Source: UBA6168 sp964508135 (GTDB taxonomy: Bacteria > Bacteroidota > Bacteroidia > Chitinophagales > Saprospiraceae). From it: DNA of 64,000 nucleotides. Below are positions 43,666-53,078 of the stretch, one piece after another. A program made the translations under genes and the position numbers. The stretch's first letter is position 1, and every line of letters starts with the position of its first letter. The stretch spans positions 1 to 64,000 of the forward strand of contig CAZDSU010000012.1 in assembly GCA_964508135.1 (NCBI GenBank). Direction: 5' to 3'. The notes beneath the pieces are model-generated. The model did not search any database, had not been told where the DNA came from, and saw only the letters and a list, made by a program, of their open reading frames with translations.

Positions 43666-43970
43666 GGTCGAGGAATTCTGTGAAAATTGACGATGGTAGC
43701 TGAGAACAAATCACCGCAATCGGCATATCTCGCAGGGCCAATATCGTCCAAATATTCAATTTTAAAAAAGCTTTCCGCCGTTGTTTCTGCCATATCTAAC
43801 TCAATCACCCAAAAATCGTGGATAGGTTCAAATAATTGTCCCCACTTGATGGCATCTTCGAAACGCTCCGCAAACCATTTCCCTTCCATTGAATTTGCAC
43901 CCACCCGAAATTCCTCGGATGCAATTAAGTCAAGGTATTCTGCATTGCTCACAGCCCGATAAAGTCTCAT
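43662..43970 (-). CDS. Small protein, first gene of a two-gene cassette
   Basis: Protein of 102 aa from the ATG at 43970 (MRLYRAVSNAEYLDLIASEE); a TTG start would add eight residues. Family not named. The pattern YRAVSNAEY..FRVGANSMEGKWFAE..DAIKWG resembles small stand-alone proteins with an ADP-ribosyltransferase-like or RES-like look (Arg near the start, then Ser/Glu), but I cannot confirm a catalytic triad. Coupled by a 4-nt overlap to the 115-aa gene downstream. Confidence 0.6.
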   Translation of the reverse strand: MRLYRAVSNAEYLDLIASEEFRVGANSMEGKWFAERFEDAIKWGQLFEPIHDFWVIELDMAETTAESFFKIEYLDDIGPARYADCGDLFSATIVNFHRIPRP

Positions 43971-44049
43971 TTTTTGAGTGGTTTCCCCTTTCAATAATTT
44001 ACAAATATGGCCTAAATTCCGGTCTCAACCCACTTGCGTTGTAATCCCC

Positions 44050-47000
44050 TCACTCCACCACCACCTTCCCAAAATTCATAACCCGCTCACTTTCAATGGA
44101 ATAAGCATAAACTCCCGCCGCCAGCCCACCCATCGTCAGCGACCCATCCCGCTCGAAAACGGCCACTCGCACGGCCCTGCCCTTCGTATCGTAGAGCTTG
44201 AATTTTAGCTTGCCTGAGAGGTTCATGTGGATGTTCAGCGTCCCGTTTTTTGAAACTGGATTGGGCGAAATGCTGACCATCGGCTGTGACTGAATTGGCT
44301 GCTGCACTGATGTTGCTATTGGTCGAGTGATGATAAGTTGTGCTGGACCATCAACACCTGTAAATGAAAAAACTACTGAACCGTCGAAGCTACTTGAAAT
44401 CTGATAGGCAGGTGTTAAGCCCACCCAAGTATCTCCATCAGCACGAGGAGGGCGTGAATAAAGCTGGTATTGGTTGGGCATGGCATTAGGTGGAACATAA
44501 CCTATGTTATTAAAGAGAATTGTTCCTATTTCATCGAAATATGGGTTTGTGGCGAAATTGTGCAACACCCAGTAACTGCGACTGATGCTGTCCGAGGCGG
44601 GTGATTGATCAGGTGCAATGTTTAAACGAGTGACGACAACCTCGCCTTCCGGTAAACTTGAGTCAATACCGAAAAAAGGTGTCAACCCCGTCTCTCCAAA
44701 AATAACATCTCCGCTAGCCACCACATCCATCCGGCTGCTGACGCCCGGCCCCACGGCCACCGTCGAAACCTCCCGGTGCGCATCTCCGCCGAAGCTGGCG
44801 AAGCCAAGGCCGACCCGGTCGAAGGCGGGGCCGTCCGCTTCGTTGAACTGGAGATAGCTGCGCAAGCCGGCGGTATCCGTGTGGGTACGGGTCAGGTGCA
44901 TTTCTTCCCGGATTTGGTCTTGCGTCAGTGCTTTGTCGTAAAAGCAAACCTCGTCCATTTGTCCGTTGAAGAAGCGGTCGTTCCAGCCCGGGTCGCTGCC
45001 CAGCACCAGCGGGGAGTCGAACGCTTCGGCGGCGTGGGTCGTGGCCAATTCCGAAGGCATACCGTTCAGGTACAGCGTTGCCCGGCTCGGCTCGATGACG
45101 AGTGCCACGTGGCTCCACTCGCCCAGCGGCGGAAACTGGCCGGAATTCCACCACCAGTTCACGTCGTTCCACATGTAGTGCAGCTCGTTGTTTTCCCCAA
45201 AATGCAGGCCTGCCGTCGTGCTGCCGCCCCGTACCAGCGCCACGCCCGTGTAGGCGTTTTGGTCGCCAATGGGCTTTATCCAAGCGGTGATGGTGGCGTG
45301 GTTGTCGTTCAGGTTGATGGGTTGGCTGGCGGTTGCGTAGTCGCCATCGCCGTCAAAAACGATGGCGTTGCCAGGTAGCGATTCGGGCAGCAGGCTGGTG
45401 CATTCGTCGCCGACGTGGACGGTCAGGCTGTCAACGAAAACGCCTCCTGGCGTGGTCAGGGTCATAACCGCCAATTTGTCGCCAGCGCCGTTGAACACCA
45501 CCTTCGGCGTCCTCGTGTTTTCACCGATAACTGTTTGAGCGTCAGCGAATTGCCAAACCCAAGCCACGTCGTCGTGTGCCACCACGGAGTGGTCGTCAAA
45601 GTAGAAAGTATCGGTTGGGCAGAAGCCTGTCAGCTTGTCGGCCATCGCCAGCGGTTGCACGGCGCTCGGCTCAAACAGCGGCGCTTCCCACACACCGCCG
45701 TTCCATGCACCGACCCTGATGAGGCTTTTTTTGTAAAATGGCTTGAGCTTGTTCGGCTCCAAGCTGATGGGCAGGCCATCGCTGTACGCCTCCCAGTTTG
45801 CCATCGAATTATTTCGATAAAAAATGCCTTTCGTCGTGCCAAGATACACGCCGCCATCCGTGCCGTACTGCGCCATGATAGCACTGACGGTAGCGCCGTC
45901 GAGGGCGCTCGTCGTGATGTTTTGCCAAGTGGCGCCAGCGTCAATGGTCTTGAAAATCTTCTTGCCATTCGAACCGTAGCTGACCGCCGCCCACAGCACG
46001 TCGGGGTTTTCGGCGCTCACGGCCAGCTTCATCCGGTCGTTGTTGTTGGCGGTGGTGAGCGGTGCGCAAACCTGCCACGTCACGCCGCCGTCGAGGCTGC
46101 GGCGCACCACATCGTCGTTGCCGTTCCACTGCGAGACGTACATGCGGCTGGGGTCGGCACGGCAGATTTCGATGTCGTAAACATTGCGGTCAACGCCGCC
46201 GGGGAAGTCGTACAGCACGGTGAAGGTCGTTCCGCCGTCCGTGCTTTTCCAAAGTTTGTCCTCCTTTCCGAGGTAAACAATGTTCCAGCAGGCCGGATGC
46301 CATTCCATCTCGGAGTTGGCGTAGTAGGCGTAGCTTTCGTTGGGCCAAGTGCCGACGGGGAATCCGCCCAGCCCATTGCCGAAGCCCGGTTTGATGATGT
46401 CGCCGCCGATATCAGAGTGGTAAATCTTGCGCTCCGGGCCGGGGTTCACGTAGCCCGTTGGCGCTTCCGCCCCGCCGATGGCGTAGTACGTGCCTGCGGG
46501 AAAACTCTCGTGGTAGGCCATGTTGCCGTTGTGGTAGCGCCCGCCCACGAGGATGTCCTCGTTCCAGCCGCTGTCGAAGCCCCAGAGCGCCGCCCCGCTG
46601 ATGCCGTTGTTGCGACCTTCGACGCTTTGCCCGAAATTGGTGGAGTAAACCAAGCCGCCGTCCGAGGCAATCCAAAGCTCATTGCCGACGGCAGCCGTCA
46701 TTTGGATGTCGGGGTGGCGGTCGCCAGTGATGCCGCTGCCTCCGACGTAGCCGCCGTAGCCGCCCCACGTCGCCCCGCCGTCGTTGCTGCGGAACCATGA
46801 GCAGCCACCCGCAATCAACTGGTTGTCGTTCAGGGGGTTCACCACAATCGCTTGGTCATAGAAGCCCTGCCAGAACCAGTCCACGCCATTGGCGTCCATC
46901 AAATTCGTGTGCGCTGGAATCGAGTAGGGCTGCCCGATGGTGTTGTTCGGGTGTGTGTTTGTCCATGTCGCCCCGCCGTCCGTGCTTTTGAACACGCCGA

Positions 47001-48087
47001 TGTAACCGCCCAGCCCGTCGCCTTCGCCGCTGAGGAAGGTGTAGATTTTCGTCGGGTTCGAGGGGCAGGGGGCGATGATGGCCCCGGTCACTTGGCGATT
47101 GCCAGTGGGCTGCCACCAGCCCGTGTTGGAGGCCATGAAGCTGGCGCCACCGTCCGTGGAAATCATGAAATCGGAGTTCGTGCCGTTCTCCCGGATCGCC
47201 CAAACGGTGTTCGGGTCGCCGGGCTTGGCCTTCACGCCCCAAGTGTTTGTGTTCCACAATTTCACCCAGTTTGCTCCGCCGTTTTCGCTTCGCAAAATGC
47301 CCTGTTCACTGGCCACCAGCACGATGTCGGGCGTGGTCTCGTGGATGTAGATTTCTTGTGCCCAAAAATTGCTTTCGGTGTAAACAGTGGCCCAGGTTGC
47401 ACCGCCGTCCACCGTTTTGATGAGCTTGCCACCCGTGCCAGCGTACACGATGTCTGGGTTTTGCGGGTTGATTTTCACTGCTCCGAATGCGCCGTGCAGC
47501 ACGTCGGCGGTGAGGAGTGTCCAGCTCAGGCCCTTGTCGGTGGTCTTCCACACGCCGCCCGCCTCGCCGCCAGCGTAGAGGATGTTGGGGTCGGCGGCGT
47601 AGATGTCGAAGGCGTAAATGTTGGTGTGGTCAACGGACTGTGCAGAGGCGTCGGGGAAGAAGTGGACTTTGGGGCCGTTGAAACTCCAGTTGGAAATTGG
47701 GAAATTAGGAAATTGAGAAATTGGTGGAGCAGCGTGTTCGTCATGCAATTTGTTAATTTCATAATTTCTCAATTTCAAACGCTGCTGCTCATCCTTGTCC
47801 AAATCATCAAGGGATGGAAACAGCAGCGTCCCATCTGCCTGCGCATACGGCCTTGCCCACTGCATCCAGCGCTTGTAGAACTGGGTGTAGCGGGTCTTCT
47901 GGAAGGGCTGCTCGTCGTGGTAGGCTTTGTAGGCCGCTTGGATGTTGCGGACGTTAGGGCTTTCTTCGAGGAGCAGTTGCGCCCAGGCAGGGGCGTCGGC
48001 GTCGAAGTGGGGCGGGGTGGGTTTTTGCTGCGCAAAAAGGGCGGTGGCCACGAGGGCGATGACGATGGTGTGGATGAGTTTTTTCAT
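44050..48087 (-). CDS. T9SS type A protein with BNR/VPS10-like propeller, PKD and LamG-like domains
   Basis: Secreted protein of 1345 aa. Signal peptide MKKLIHTIVIALVATALFAQ. A propeller of BNR/sialidase-type repeats (about 165-830) shows many copies of the TTDGGATW pattern (for example VWKTTDKGLSW, KTVDGGATW, RSNDGGATW). Then a PKD-like domain (about 835-915), a LamG/concanavalin-like domain (about 940-1090, ITAWIKPIGDQNAY and MDEVCFYDKALTQDQI) and a type A sorting domain (about 1260-1345, ISPNPVSKNG). Such proteins are often called glycosyl hydrolases, but no catalytic sialidase residues (RIP/Asp box set) are evident. Residues 104-133 are encoded by a heptad-repeat insertion. Confidence 0.86.
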   Translation of the reverse strand: MKKLIHTIVIALVATALFAQQKPTPPHFDADAPAWAQLLLEESPNVRNIQAAYKAYHDEQPFQKTRYTQFYKRWMQWARPYAQADGTLLFPSLDDLDKDEQQRLKLRNYEINKLHDEHAAPPISQFPNFPISNWSFNGPKVHFFPDASAQSVDHTNIYAFDIYAADPNILYAGGEAGGVWKTTDKGLSWTLLTADVLHGAFGAVKINPQNPDIVYAGTGGKLIKTVDGGATWATVYTESNFWAQEIYIHETTPDIVLVASEQGILRSENGGANWVKLWNTNTWGVKAKPGDPNTVWAIRENGTNSDFMISTDGGASFMASNTGWWQPTGNRQVTGAIIAPCPSNPTKIYTFLSGEGDGLGGYIGVFKSTDGGATWTNTHPNNTIGQPYSIPAHTNLMDANGVDWFWQGFYDQAIVVNPLNDNQLIAGGCSWFRSNDGGATWGGYGGYVGGSGITGDRHPDIQMTAAVGNELWIASDGGLVYSTNFGQSVEGRNNGISGAALWGFDSGWNEDILVGGRYHNGNMAYHESFPAGTYYAIGGAEAPTGYVNPGPERKIYHSDIGGDIIKPGFGNGLGGFPVGTWPNESYAYYANSEMEWHPACWNIVYLGKEDKLWKSTDGGTTFTVLYDFPGGVDRNVYDIEICRADPSRMYVSQWNGNDDVVRRSLDGGVTWQVCAPLTTANNNDRMKLAVSAENPDVLWAAVSYGSNGKKIFKTIDAGATWQNITTSALDGATVSAIMAQYGTDGGVYLGTTKGIFYRNNSMANWEAYSDGLPISLEPNKLKPFYKKSLIRVGAWNGGVWEAPLFEPSAVQPLAMADKLTGFCPTDTFYFDDHSVVAHDDVAWVWQFADAQTVIGENTRTPKVVFNGAGDKLAVMTLTTPGGVFVDSLTVHVGDECTSLLPESLPGNAIVFDGDGDYATASQPINLNDNHATITAWIKPIGDQNAYTGVALVRGGSTTAGLHFGENNELHYMWNDVNWWWNSGQFPPLGEWSHVALVIEPSRATLYLNGMPSELATTHAAEAFDSPLVLGSDPGWNDRFFNGQMDEVCFYDKALTQDQIREEMHLTRTHTDTAGLRSYLQFNEADGPAFDRVGLGFASFGGDAHREVSTVAVGPGVSSRMDVVASGDVIFGETGLTPFFGIDSSLPEGEVVVTRLNIAPDQSPASDSISRSYWVLHNFATNPYFDEIGTILFNNIGYVPPNAMPNQYQLYSRPPRADGDTWVGLTPAYQISSSFDGSVVFSFTGVDGPAQLIITRPIATSVQQPIQSQPMVSISPNPVSKNGTLNIHMNLSGKLKFKLYDTKGRAVRVAVFERDGSLTMGGLAAGVYAYSIESERVMNFGKVVVE
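47690..47779. repeat. Heptad-word inverted pair inserted in a reading frame
   Basis: GGAAATTG GGAAATTA GGAAATTG words (47690-47725) and their complements TTAATTTCATAATTTCTCAA (47752-47771, extending to 47779) bracket a short spacer. All of it is translated as LKLRNYEINKLHDEH and PISQFPNFPISN in the T9SS protein. Confidence 0.88.
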
Positions 48088-48107
48088 GCTAAAACAAATT
48101 TAAAAGG

Positions 48108-49202
48108 TCATTTTATTTTAAAATTTTCCCAGTCCAATGCCCATTGCTGGAGCAAGTGGCGGAGCAGTTCTTTATCAGGCATTTTGGTTTCATAAGCTGC
48201 CACGAGGGACGGGCTGAGGCTGCGGCTCATGGCATATTCCACGACTTCCTTGTTCTTGGTTTTGCAGAGCACGACGCCGATAGAGGGGTTTTCCAGCGGT
48301 TTCCGTACGTCCCGGTCGAGGGCTTCGAGGTAGAAGTTCATCTTGCCCAAATGTTCTGGCTGAAACTTCTCCATTTTCAAATCGAAAGCAACAAGGCATT
48401 GCAGCTCCCGGTGGAAAAGCACCAAATCTATGGCAAAATCGTCCATCCCCACTTGCAACTTGAACTCTTCGCCAACGAAGAGGAAATCACGCCCCATTTC
48501 CAGCAGGAATTATTTTAAATGGCCCACCAGTTCCCGTTGCAGTTGGCGCTCGGTGTGAGGCTCTGGCAGGTCGAGGAACTCGAAGGCGTAGTGGTTACGG
48601 AAGATGTTGGCCAGCATGTCCTTTTGCGGGTGTTCGGGCAGGACGAGGTTGCCTTTGCTCAACATTTGGCGCTCAAAAAGGCTGGATTTGATTTGGCGGC
48701 GAAGGTCACGAACGGTGTAACGTTCTTTGAAGGAGAGAAATAAATAAAACAGGCGTTCTTCCTCCGATGCGGTCGAAGTAAGCAGGTCAATATGTTGACT
48801 CCAACTCATCCTCAGCAATGGTGCAGGGATGTTTGCCAATTGTGGTGACACTGTCACCACAATTGGCGACAAAGGCATAGCTGTACTGGAATTGATGGCT
48901 TTTAAGCTGGATTCACCCAAGTAGGTTTCCCATGCTACGTCCACCCAGGTCTCAAAAAATTGTCGCATCCTGTATAAACTGCGACGGTCAAAACCAATCA
49001 GTTGAGGCTCCTGTTCCAATAGCCATGCAGCAAAGCTGTCAACGACCTTGTCACCGTAGGTGCTTTCTGAGAGTTGTATGCTCAAATACCCTCCAACCTG
49101 CCAATGCAATGTAACAACGCTAGCGTTGATTGCCTCCCAAGCATCGCTCTTCGCCTGTCGGATGAGCTGTCGGATATTTTGAAAATGCTGCTGCAAGTCC
49201 AT
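48108..49202 (-). pseudogene. DUF1016/YhcG-type PDDEXK nuclease gene with one in-frame stop
   Basis: The first part (49202 to 48513, 230 aa) holds the N-terminal DUF1016 region: ASVVTLHWQVGGYLSIQL, GFDRRSLYRMRQFFETW and the LLRMSWSQHIDLL motif. The second part continues in the same frame after a TAA at 48510-48512 with FLLEMGRDFLFVGEEFKLQV, DFAIDLVLFHRELQCLVAFD and LKMEKFQPEH, i.e. the nuclease core (D..ExK-like D..D-LK). Intact relatives read HLK-x-FLLE without interruption. One base change (AAA or GAA to TAA) explains it. It may be recent inactivation, readthrough or a sequencing error. YhcG-type proteins are linked to restriction or DNA processing. Confidence 0.85.
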
Positions 49203-49259
49203 CGTGGTAGTTTTGGTTTAAAAAACGGTCAAACTTACGGAAGGTGGCGGGGGTTTTCA

Positions 49260-49439
49260 AATGGGGCAGTGCTGCTGCTGGACTTTCAGGGCAGCGCCCA
49301 TTTTATCGAGAAGATTTCGGGGGAGAAGTATGCAGGGTATGCGGAGTATGTGAAACAGGTGGGGCGATTTTTTGCCGAGGATTCGATGACGGGAAAGCAA
49401 AGAATTATTCAGTCGGCTTTTTTGGGTTTAATTTTTTAG
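49260..49439 (+). pseudogene. 3' fragment of a DUF1295 (steroid reductase-like) membrane protein gene
   Basis: In frame: AVLLLDFQGSAHFIEKISGE followed by KYAGYAEYVKQVGRFF. This matches the C-terminal signature of DUF1295 membrane proteins (a GS..F.E.IS..KYP.Y..Y...V.RF-like pattern, from memory). No upstream part of the gene is visible, so this is a decayed remnant between two accessory genes. It overlaps the 3' end of the BRO-type gene. Confidence 0.6.
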
Positions 49440-50265
49440 CAGCTTTGTTTTCAGGCAATGCAGATTTGGCGTTTAAGGCCGTCACCACTTTTTTCCCTGT
49501 TTTTGCTTCCAATTCTTTGAGGGCCACTTTGGCTACATTGCCGCCCTGTTTCGCAACTTTTTTGCTTTCTTCAAAATCTTTTGGGTTTACGGCTTGCGAA
49601 ATATCTTTGGTAGAAGCCTCGGCAAGCATGTTCAAGATGAGTTCGGTATTGGTCATGTTGTCCCGCAGGTTTTCCTTTTTCAAACCTTTCAAGATTTTGT
49701 ATTCTTTGGTGGTTTTCCCTGCCCAAGCCTTGGTAATAATATCAGTCAGTGTTGCAAATTGTTGCCCTTCCTTTAAGCCTCTTTTTTCCCATTCGTCGGT
49801 CAGTTCTTTTCGTATTTCAATGCTTTTCAGCCGTTGGTTGATCCAGTTTTCTGAGTAGCCCAATTGCAAATATTGTTCTAATGCCCTGTCAATGCTAAGT
49901 TCGGGGTCCTGCATTTCGTCCAACCTTTCAGCGGCCACCCTTGCCAACCATAACTTAAAAGGTTCTGCCTTGGGGCTGGGTATGGATTGTACCAACCGGA
50001 ACAATTGCTCGGTGTCTGCCACGTCGGTCAGGTAAAATTTCCCATCTGCTGATTGCATTTTCAGTTGGTTACAATTTGTAACCGACTCATTTCCTTCCTT
50101 TGCCAGTCTGTGTTTTAAGACCTTCCAATAATTTCTCGGGTTTGGGCTATCGGTCAGCACCCCAATTACATCTACAATGGACAAGTACCATTTTTCCTGT
50201 TCTGCATCCCAGATGGTGCGTACATTCCTGTCTTCGAATATTTTAATGTCGCTTTGTTTGCTCAT
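49405..50265 (-). CDS. BRO-family/phage antirepressor-like protein
   Basis: Protein of 286 aa with an N-terminal BRO-like domain (about 8-115): IKIFEDRNVRTIWDAEQEKW, YLSIVDVIGVLTDSPNPRNY and KFYLTDVADTEQLFRLVQSI. The middle (about 120-250) is helical (SIDRALEQYLQLGYSENWIN), and the tail is basic and Ala/Lys-rich (KTGKKVVTALNAKSALPENK). BRO-type proteins bind DNA and are common on phages, but stand-alone chromosomal copies of this form are frequent in Bacteroidota. No phage genes are adjacent. Confidence 0.85.
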   Translation of the reverse strand: MSKQSDIKIFEDRNVRTIWDAEQEKWYLSIVDVIGVLTDSPNPRNYWKVLKHRLAKEGNESVTNCNQLKMQSADGKFYLTDVADTEQLFRLVQSIPSPKAEPFKLWLARVAAERLDEMQDPELSIDRALEQYLQLGYSENWINQRLKSIEIRKELTDEWEKRGLKEGQQFATLTDIITKAWAGKTTKEYKILKGLKKENLRDNMTNTELILNMLAEASTKDISQAVNPKDFEESKKVAKQGGNVAKVALKELEAKTGKKVVTALNAKSALPENKAAKKLNPKKPTE

Positions 50266-50604
50266 TTTAGGTTTGTTTTTGCCGAAGCCAGGTTTTGGCC
50301 TAATAGCAGGACAAAAGTAGGAACGGCTAGGTAATTGGCCAAGGGAAAACCGTTTCGAGGAGCCAGGTGACGGCGTGACTAGATGCCAAGTCTTAGGTTT
50401 GCAGAATAAAAGTGCTGTTGGGGTGAGATACCGCTTTTTAGAACAGTCTCCTCAATCGAAGCCGGGAGCCTTGCCCAGCGGTGAATGATGCTGTATCATG
50501 CCTTGCCTTTCCCAAAATACTTTTGTTCCTTTGACTAAACTTGGAAGGCGCTGTGGCGTCCAAGCCCCTGTTTTTACCAAAAACATCCTCAACTTAATTT
50601 TACC
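50266..50604. other. Intergenic region with -7 box for the monooxygenase gene
   Basis: No gene is seen in these 339 bases. TACTTTTG at 50518-50525 matches TAnnTTTG exactly; no TTG is well placed upstream. It would give a leader of about 75 nt. Confidence 0.4.
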
Positions 50605-52178
50605 ATGTTGAAAAATATCCTGCTGCCTACTTTTTTGCTGATTTCTCTCAACCTTTCTGCCCAAACCTGGGCCGACGACATCGCCTGCATCGTCTATTCC
50701 CATTGCTCGAAATGCCACAGCCCTGGCAACATTGCCCCGATTTCGCTGATGAACTATGCTGAGGCTTACGATGCCCGATACGGCATACAGGGCGCTGTGA
50801 CCAGTCGGGTGATGCCGCCTTGGAAATCCGACCCAACCTTCGCCCATCATGTTGGGGAGCGGCTGCTCACAGACGAAGAAATCGCACTGATTGACGCTTG
50901 GGTGAACAACGGCGCACCCGAGGGCATCGTCGGGAATGCACCTCCGCCACCGGTTTTTGCCAGCACGGAAGAAATCCAAAATCCAGACCTGACTGTACAA
51001 ATCCCTACCTACACCATCCCCTCAGTGTTGCAAAACGACCTCTACCGGGTCTTTGCCATACCTGCCAGTTTGCCCGGCAGCCGCTTCATCACGGGCATCG
51101 AGGTCATCCCCGGCAACCGCAGCGTAGTACACCACGTGCTTGTTTACCAGGACAGTACGGGACAGGCGCTTGCGCAGGATGCCGCCGACCCACTGCCGGG
51201 CTACACGGCATTTGGTGGCATCGGTGTGTTCGGGGCGAAGCTCATCGGGGCTTGGGTGCCGGGCAGCGGAGCGGAGTTTTTCCCGACCAACATGGGCATC
51301 CGCCTACCGCAAAACACCGCCATCGTCTTGCAAATCCATTATCCTGTGGATGGGGCCGGGCAGGTGGACAGCACCCGCATCAACTTCCAGCTTTCGGACG
51401 GAAGCTTGCGGGAAGTTGCCATTGCGCCGGTACTCAACCATTCCACTTCGATGACCAACGGTCCGCTCACCGTGCCCGCCAATCAGGTGAAGACTTTTCA
51501 GGAGCAATACACCGTGCCGGTGCAGGTGACGCTGCTGGCCGTCGCCCCACATGCCCATCTGATTTGCACGAGCATGAAGGCATTTGGCATCACGTTTCAG
51601 GGCGACACGATTCCGATGATTGACATTCCTGAATGGGATTTCCACTGGCAGGGCAGCTACAATTTTCAAAAGCCCATCAAGATTCCCCCGCTGACCAAGC
51701 TGGTCGGCTTTGCGACCTACGACAATACCGTAAACAACCCGGACAACCCCAATTCGCCGCCGCAGACCGTGAACCTTGGCGAAGCCACCACGGACGAAAT
51801 GATGCTGTTCTATTTTTCCTACACGGGCTACCAGCCGGGGGATGAGAACATGGTGATTGATACCTCAAGCCACACCCCTCACCATTTGGATTGCGAGACG
51901 AATACGGTTATTTCAGCGGTGGAAAATCCAGCGCAAGTGCTTGAATTCAGGTCTTTCCGAATCCGGTCGGTGATTTTTTGACCATTGAAAAATCATTCAG
52001 CGAAACCATACAACTGCGACTGACGGATTTTACGGGTCGTATTGTCCTGGAAAAAACGTTGGCTTATCCTGCGGAAAAAATCAGCCTGGAAGCATTGCCA
52101 CAGGGCATGTATGCGGTGAGTTTGGTTTTGGAGAATGGGAAGTTGGCTGGAAGTCGGCGGTTGTTGGTTTTGCGTTAA
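50605..52178 (+). CDS. Cytochrome c/copper monooxygenase-like T9SS protein, frameshifted near the C-terminus
   Basis: Secreted redox protein. Signal peptide MLKNILLPTFLLISLNLSAQ, then a heme c motif CSKCH (Cys34, Cys37, His38) in a short cytochrome-like domain. A two-domain copper type II, ascorbate-dependent-monooxygenase-like region follows: VVHHVLVYQD (His176/His177), LQIHYPV (His245), PHAHLICTSM (His316, His318, Met324). The first frame ends at 51981 with EFRSFRIRSVIF. In the +1 frame the DNA reads VFPNPVGDFLTIEK and continues as a full type A sorting domain to 52178. One G lost from AGGGTC at about 51948 restores the expected reading. As read, the enzyme would not be sorted by T9SS. Substrate unknown. 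Confidence 0.85.
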
Positions 52179-52237
52179 GGTTTTTTGCCCCAACCTAATT
52201 CAACTTCCCTGCTGTCTTTGATTGAAAATGACTTTTT

Positions 52238-52996
52238 ATGAAAGCAACCATTACTTCTACTTTTCTATTGCTGTTTGGCTTTTTTCAAAAAGCTCAAGCT
52301 TGCGATTGCAATTTTATTCCAACTTTTTGCGAAGCAATTACCTATGAAAACAATGGACAGGTATTGGATTATCTGTCTGTTTACAGGATAAAAGTTAATG
52401 CTATTGTGGGCAATGGCTTGCAAGTTTTCATTAGCCAAACCTATTCGGGCGAAGACATGGTAGGGCACACGCTCTTCATCGAGGACGGGAACGGCGCAAA
52501 CTGTGTGCTCTTTTCAAGTTCCTACTTGGACATTGACAAAGAGTACATCATTGCTGCCCATAAAATTGGCGACACCCTCACGTTGTCGGAGTGCGCTGTT
52601 TCCTTTTTGGAAATTGAAAATGGTTTGGTAAAAGGCGCTATCGCTCCCGGTGTTTCGGAAGTAGCGGTTTCGGAATTTCAAAATACAGCCAACTGCGGTG
52701 ATTTATCGCCTTCAGCCGTGGTTGACCCCGGGGTGTTGGGCGGCATCGTCGTGCGACCCACGCTAACCAAAGGTTTGGTAGAAGTGCGAACCACCTCTGG
52801 GCAGCTAGCTGACCTCAAATTGACGGTATTCGATGCAGCCGGAAGGCTTGTTTTTAAGGCTGATTACCCCGATTTCGGGTTCTATGCAAAGGCTGAAGTG
52901 GACATGGCAAGCTGGGGCAGTGGCGTTTACTTTTTGCACTTGGAGGCATCTGGAGAAAGGTTTACCGAAAAAATTGTGAAAGTAGGCAGCGATTGA
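52238..52996 (+). CDS. Small secreted T9SS type A protein, unknown function
   Basis: Protein of 252 aa. Signal peptide MKATITSTFLLLFGFFQKAQ, cut near AQA before CDCNFIPTFCEAI. The mature part (about 22-155) is beta-rich with six Cys; the CDCN start and a later C..LSECAVSF block resemble TIMP/NTR-like folds, but I cannot assign it. A sorting domain (about 168-252) has IVVRPTLTKGLVEVRT, VFDAAGRLVFKADY and the terminal GVYFLHLEASGERFTEKIVK. It may be co-transcribed with the monooxygenase gene 59 bp upstream. Confidence 0.78.
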   Translation: MKATITSTFLLLFGFFQKAQACDCNFIPTFCEAITYENNGQVLDYLSVYRIKVNAIVGNGLQVFISQTYSGEDMVGHTLFIEDGNGANCVLFSSSYLDIDKEYIIAAHKIGDTLTLSECAVSFLEIENGLVKGAIAPGVSEVAVSEFQNTANCGDLSPSAVVDPGVLGGIVVRPTLTKGLVEVRTTSGQLADLKLTVFDAAGRLVFKADYPDFGFYAKAEVDMASWGSGVYFLHLEASGERFTEKIVKVGSD

Positions 52997-53025
52997 GTTC
53001 GACATTGTTAGCCAAAAATAAAAAC

Positions 53026-53049
53026 GGGAAGTGGCAGTTGCCACCTCCC
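53026..53049. terminator. Bidirectional terminator between convergent genes
   Basis: GGGAAGTGGCA and TGCCACCTCCC (one mismatch in 11, 2-nt loop) are flanked by AAAAATAAAAAC on one side and ATTTTCATTTT on the other. It can serve both the T9SS gene ending at 52996 and the one ending at 53079. Confidence 0.75.
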
Positions 53050-53078
53050 ATTTTCATTTTACCGAAGGAAAAAATCGA

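Noticed and set aside
45415..48195. Two long plus-strand frames (461 and 447 aa) over the BNR gene
   Set aside because: They mirror a convincing T9SS protein, with no domain of their own; typical antisense shadows of high-GC third positions.
49405..50265. Prophage indicated by the BRO-type gene
   Set aside because: No integrase, structural or lysis genes lie nearby; stand-alone copies are common.
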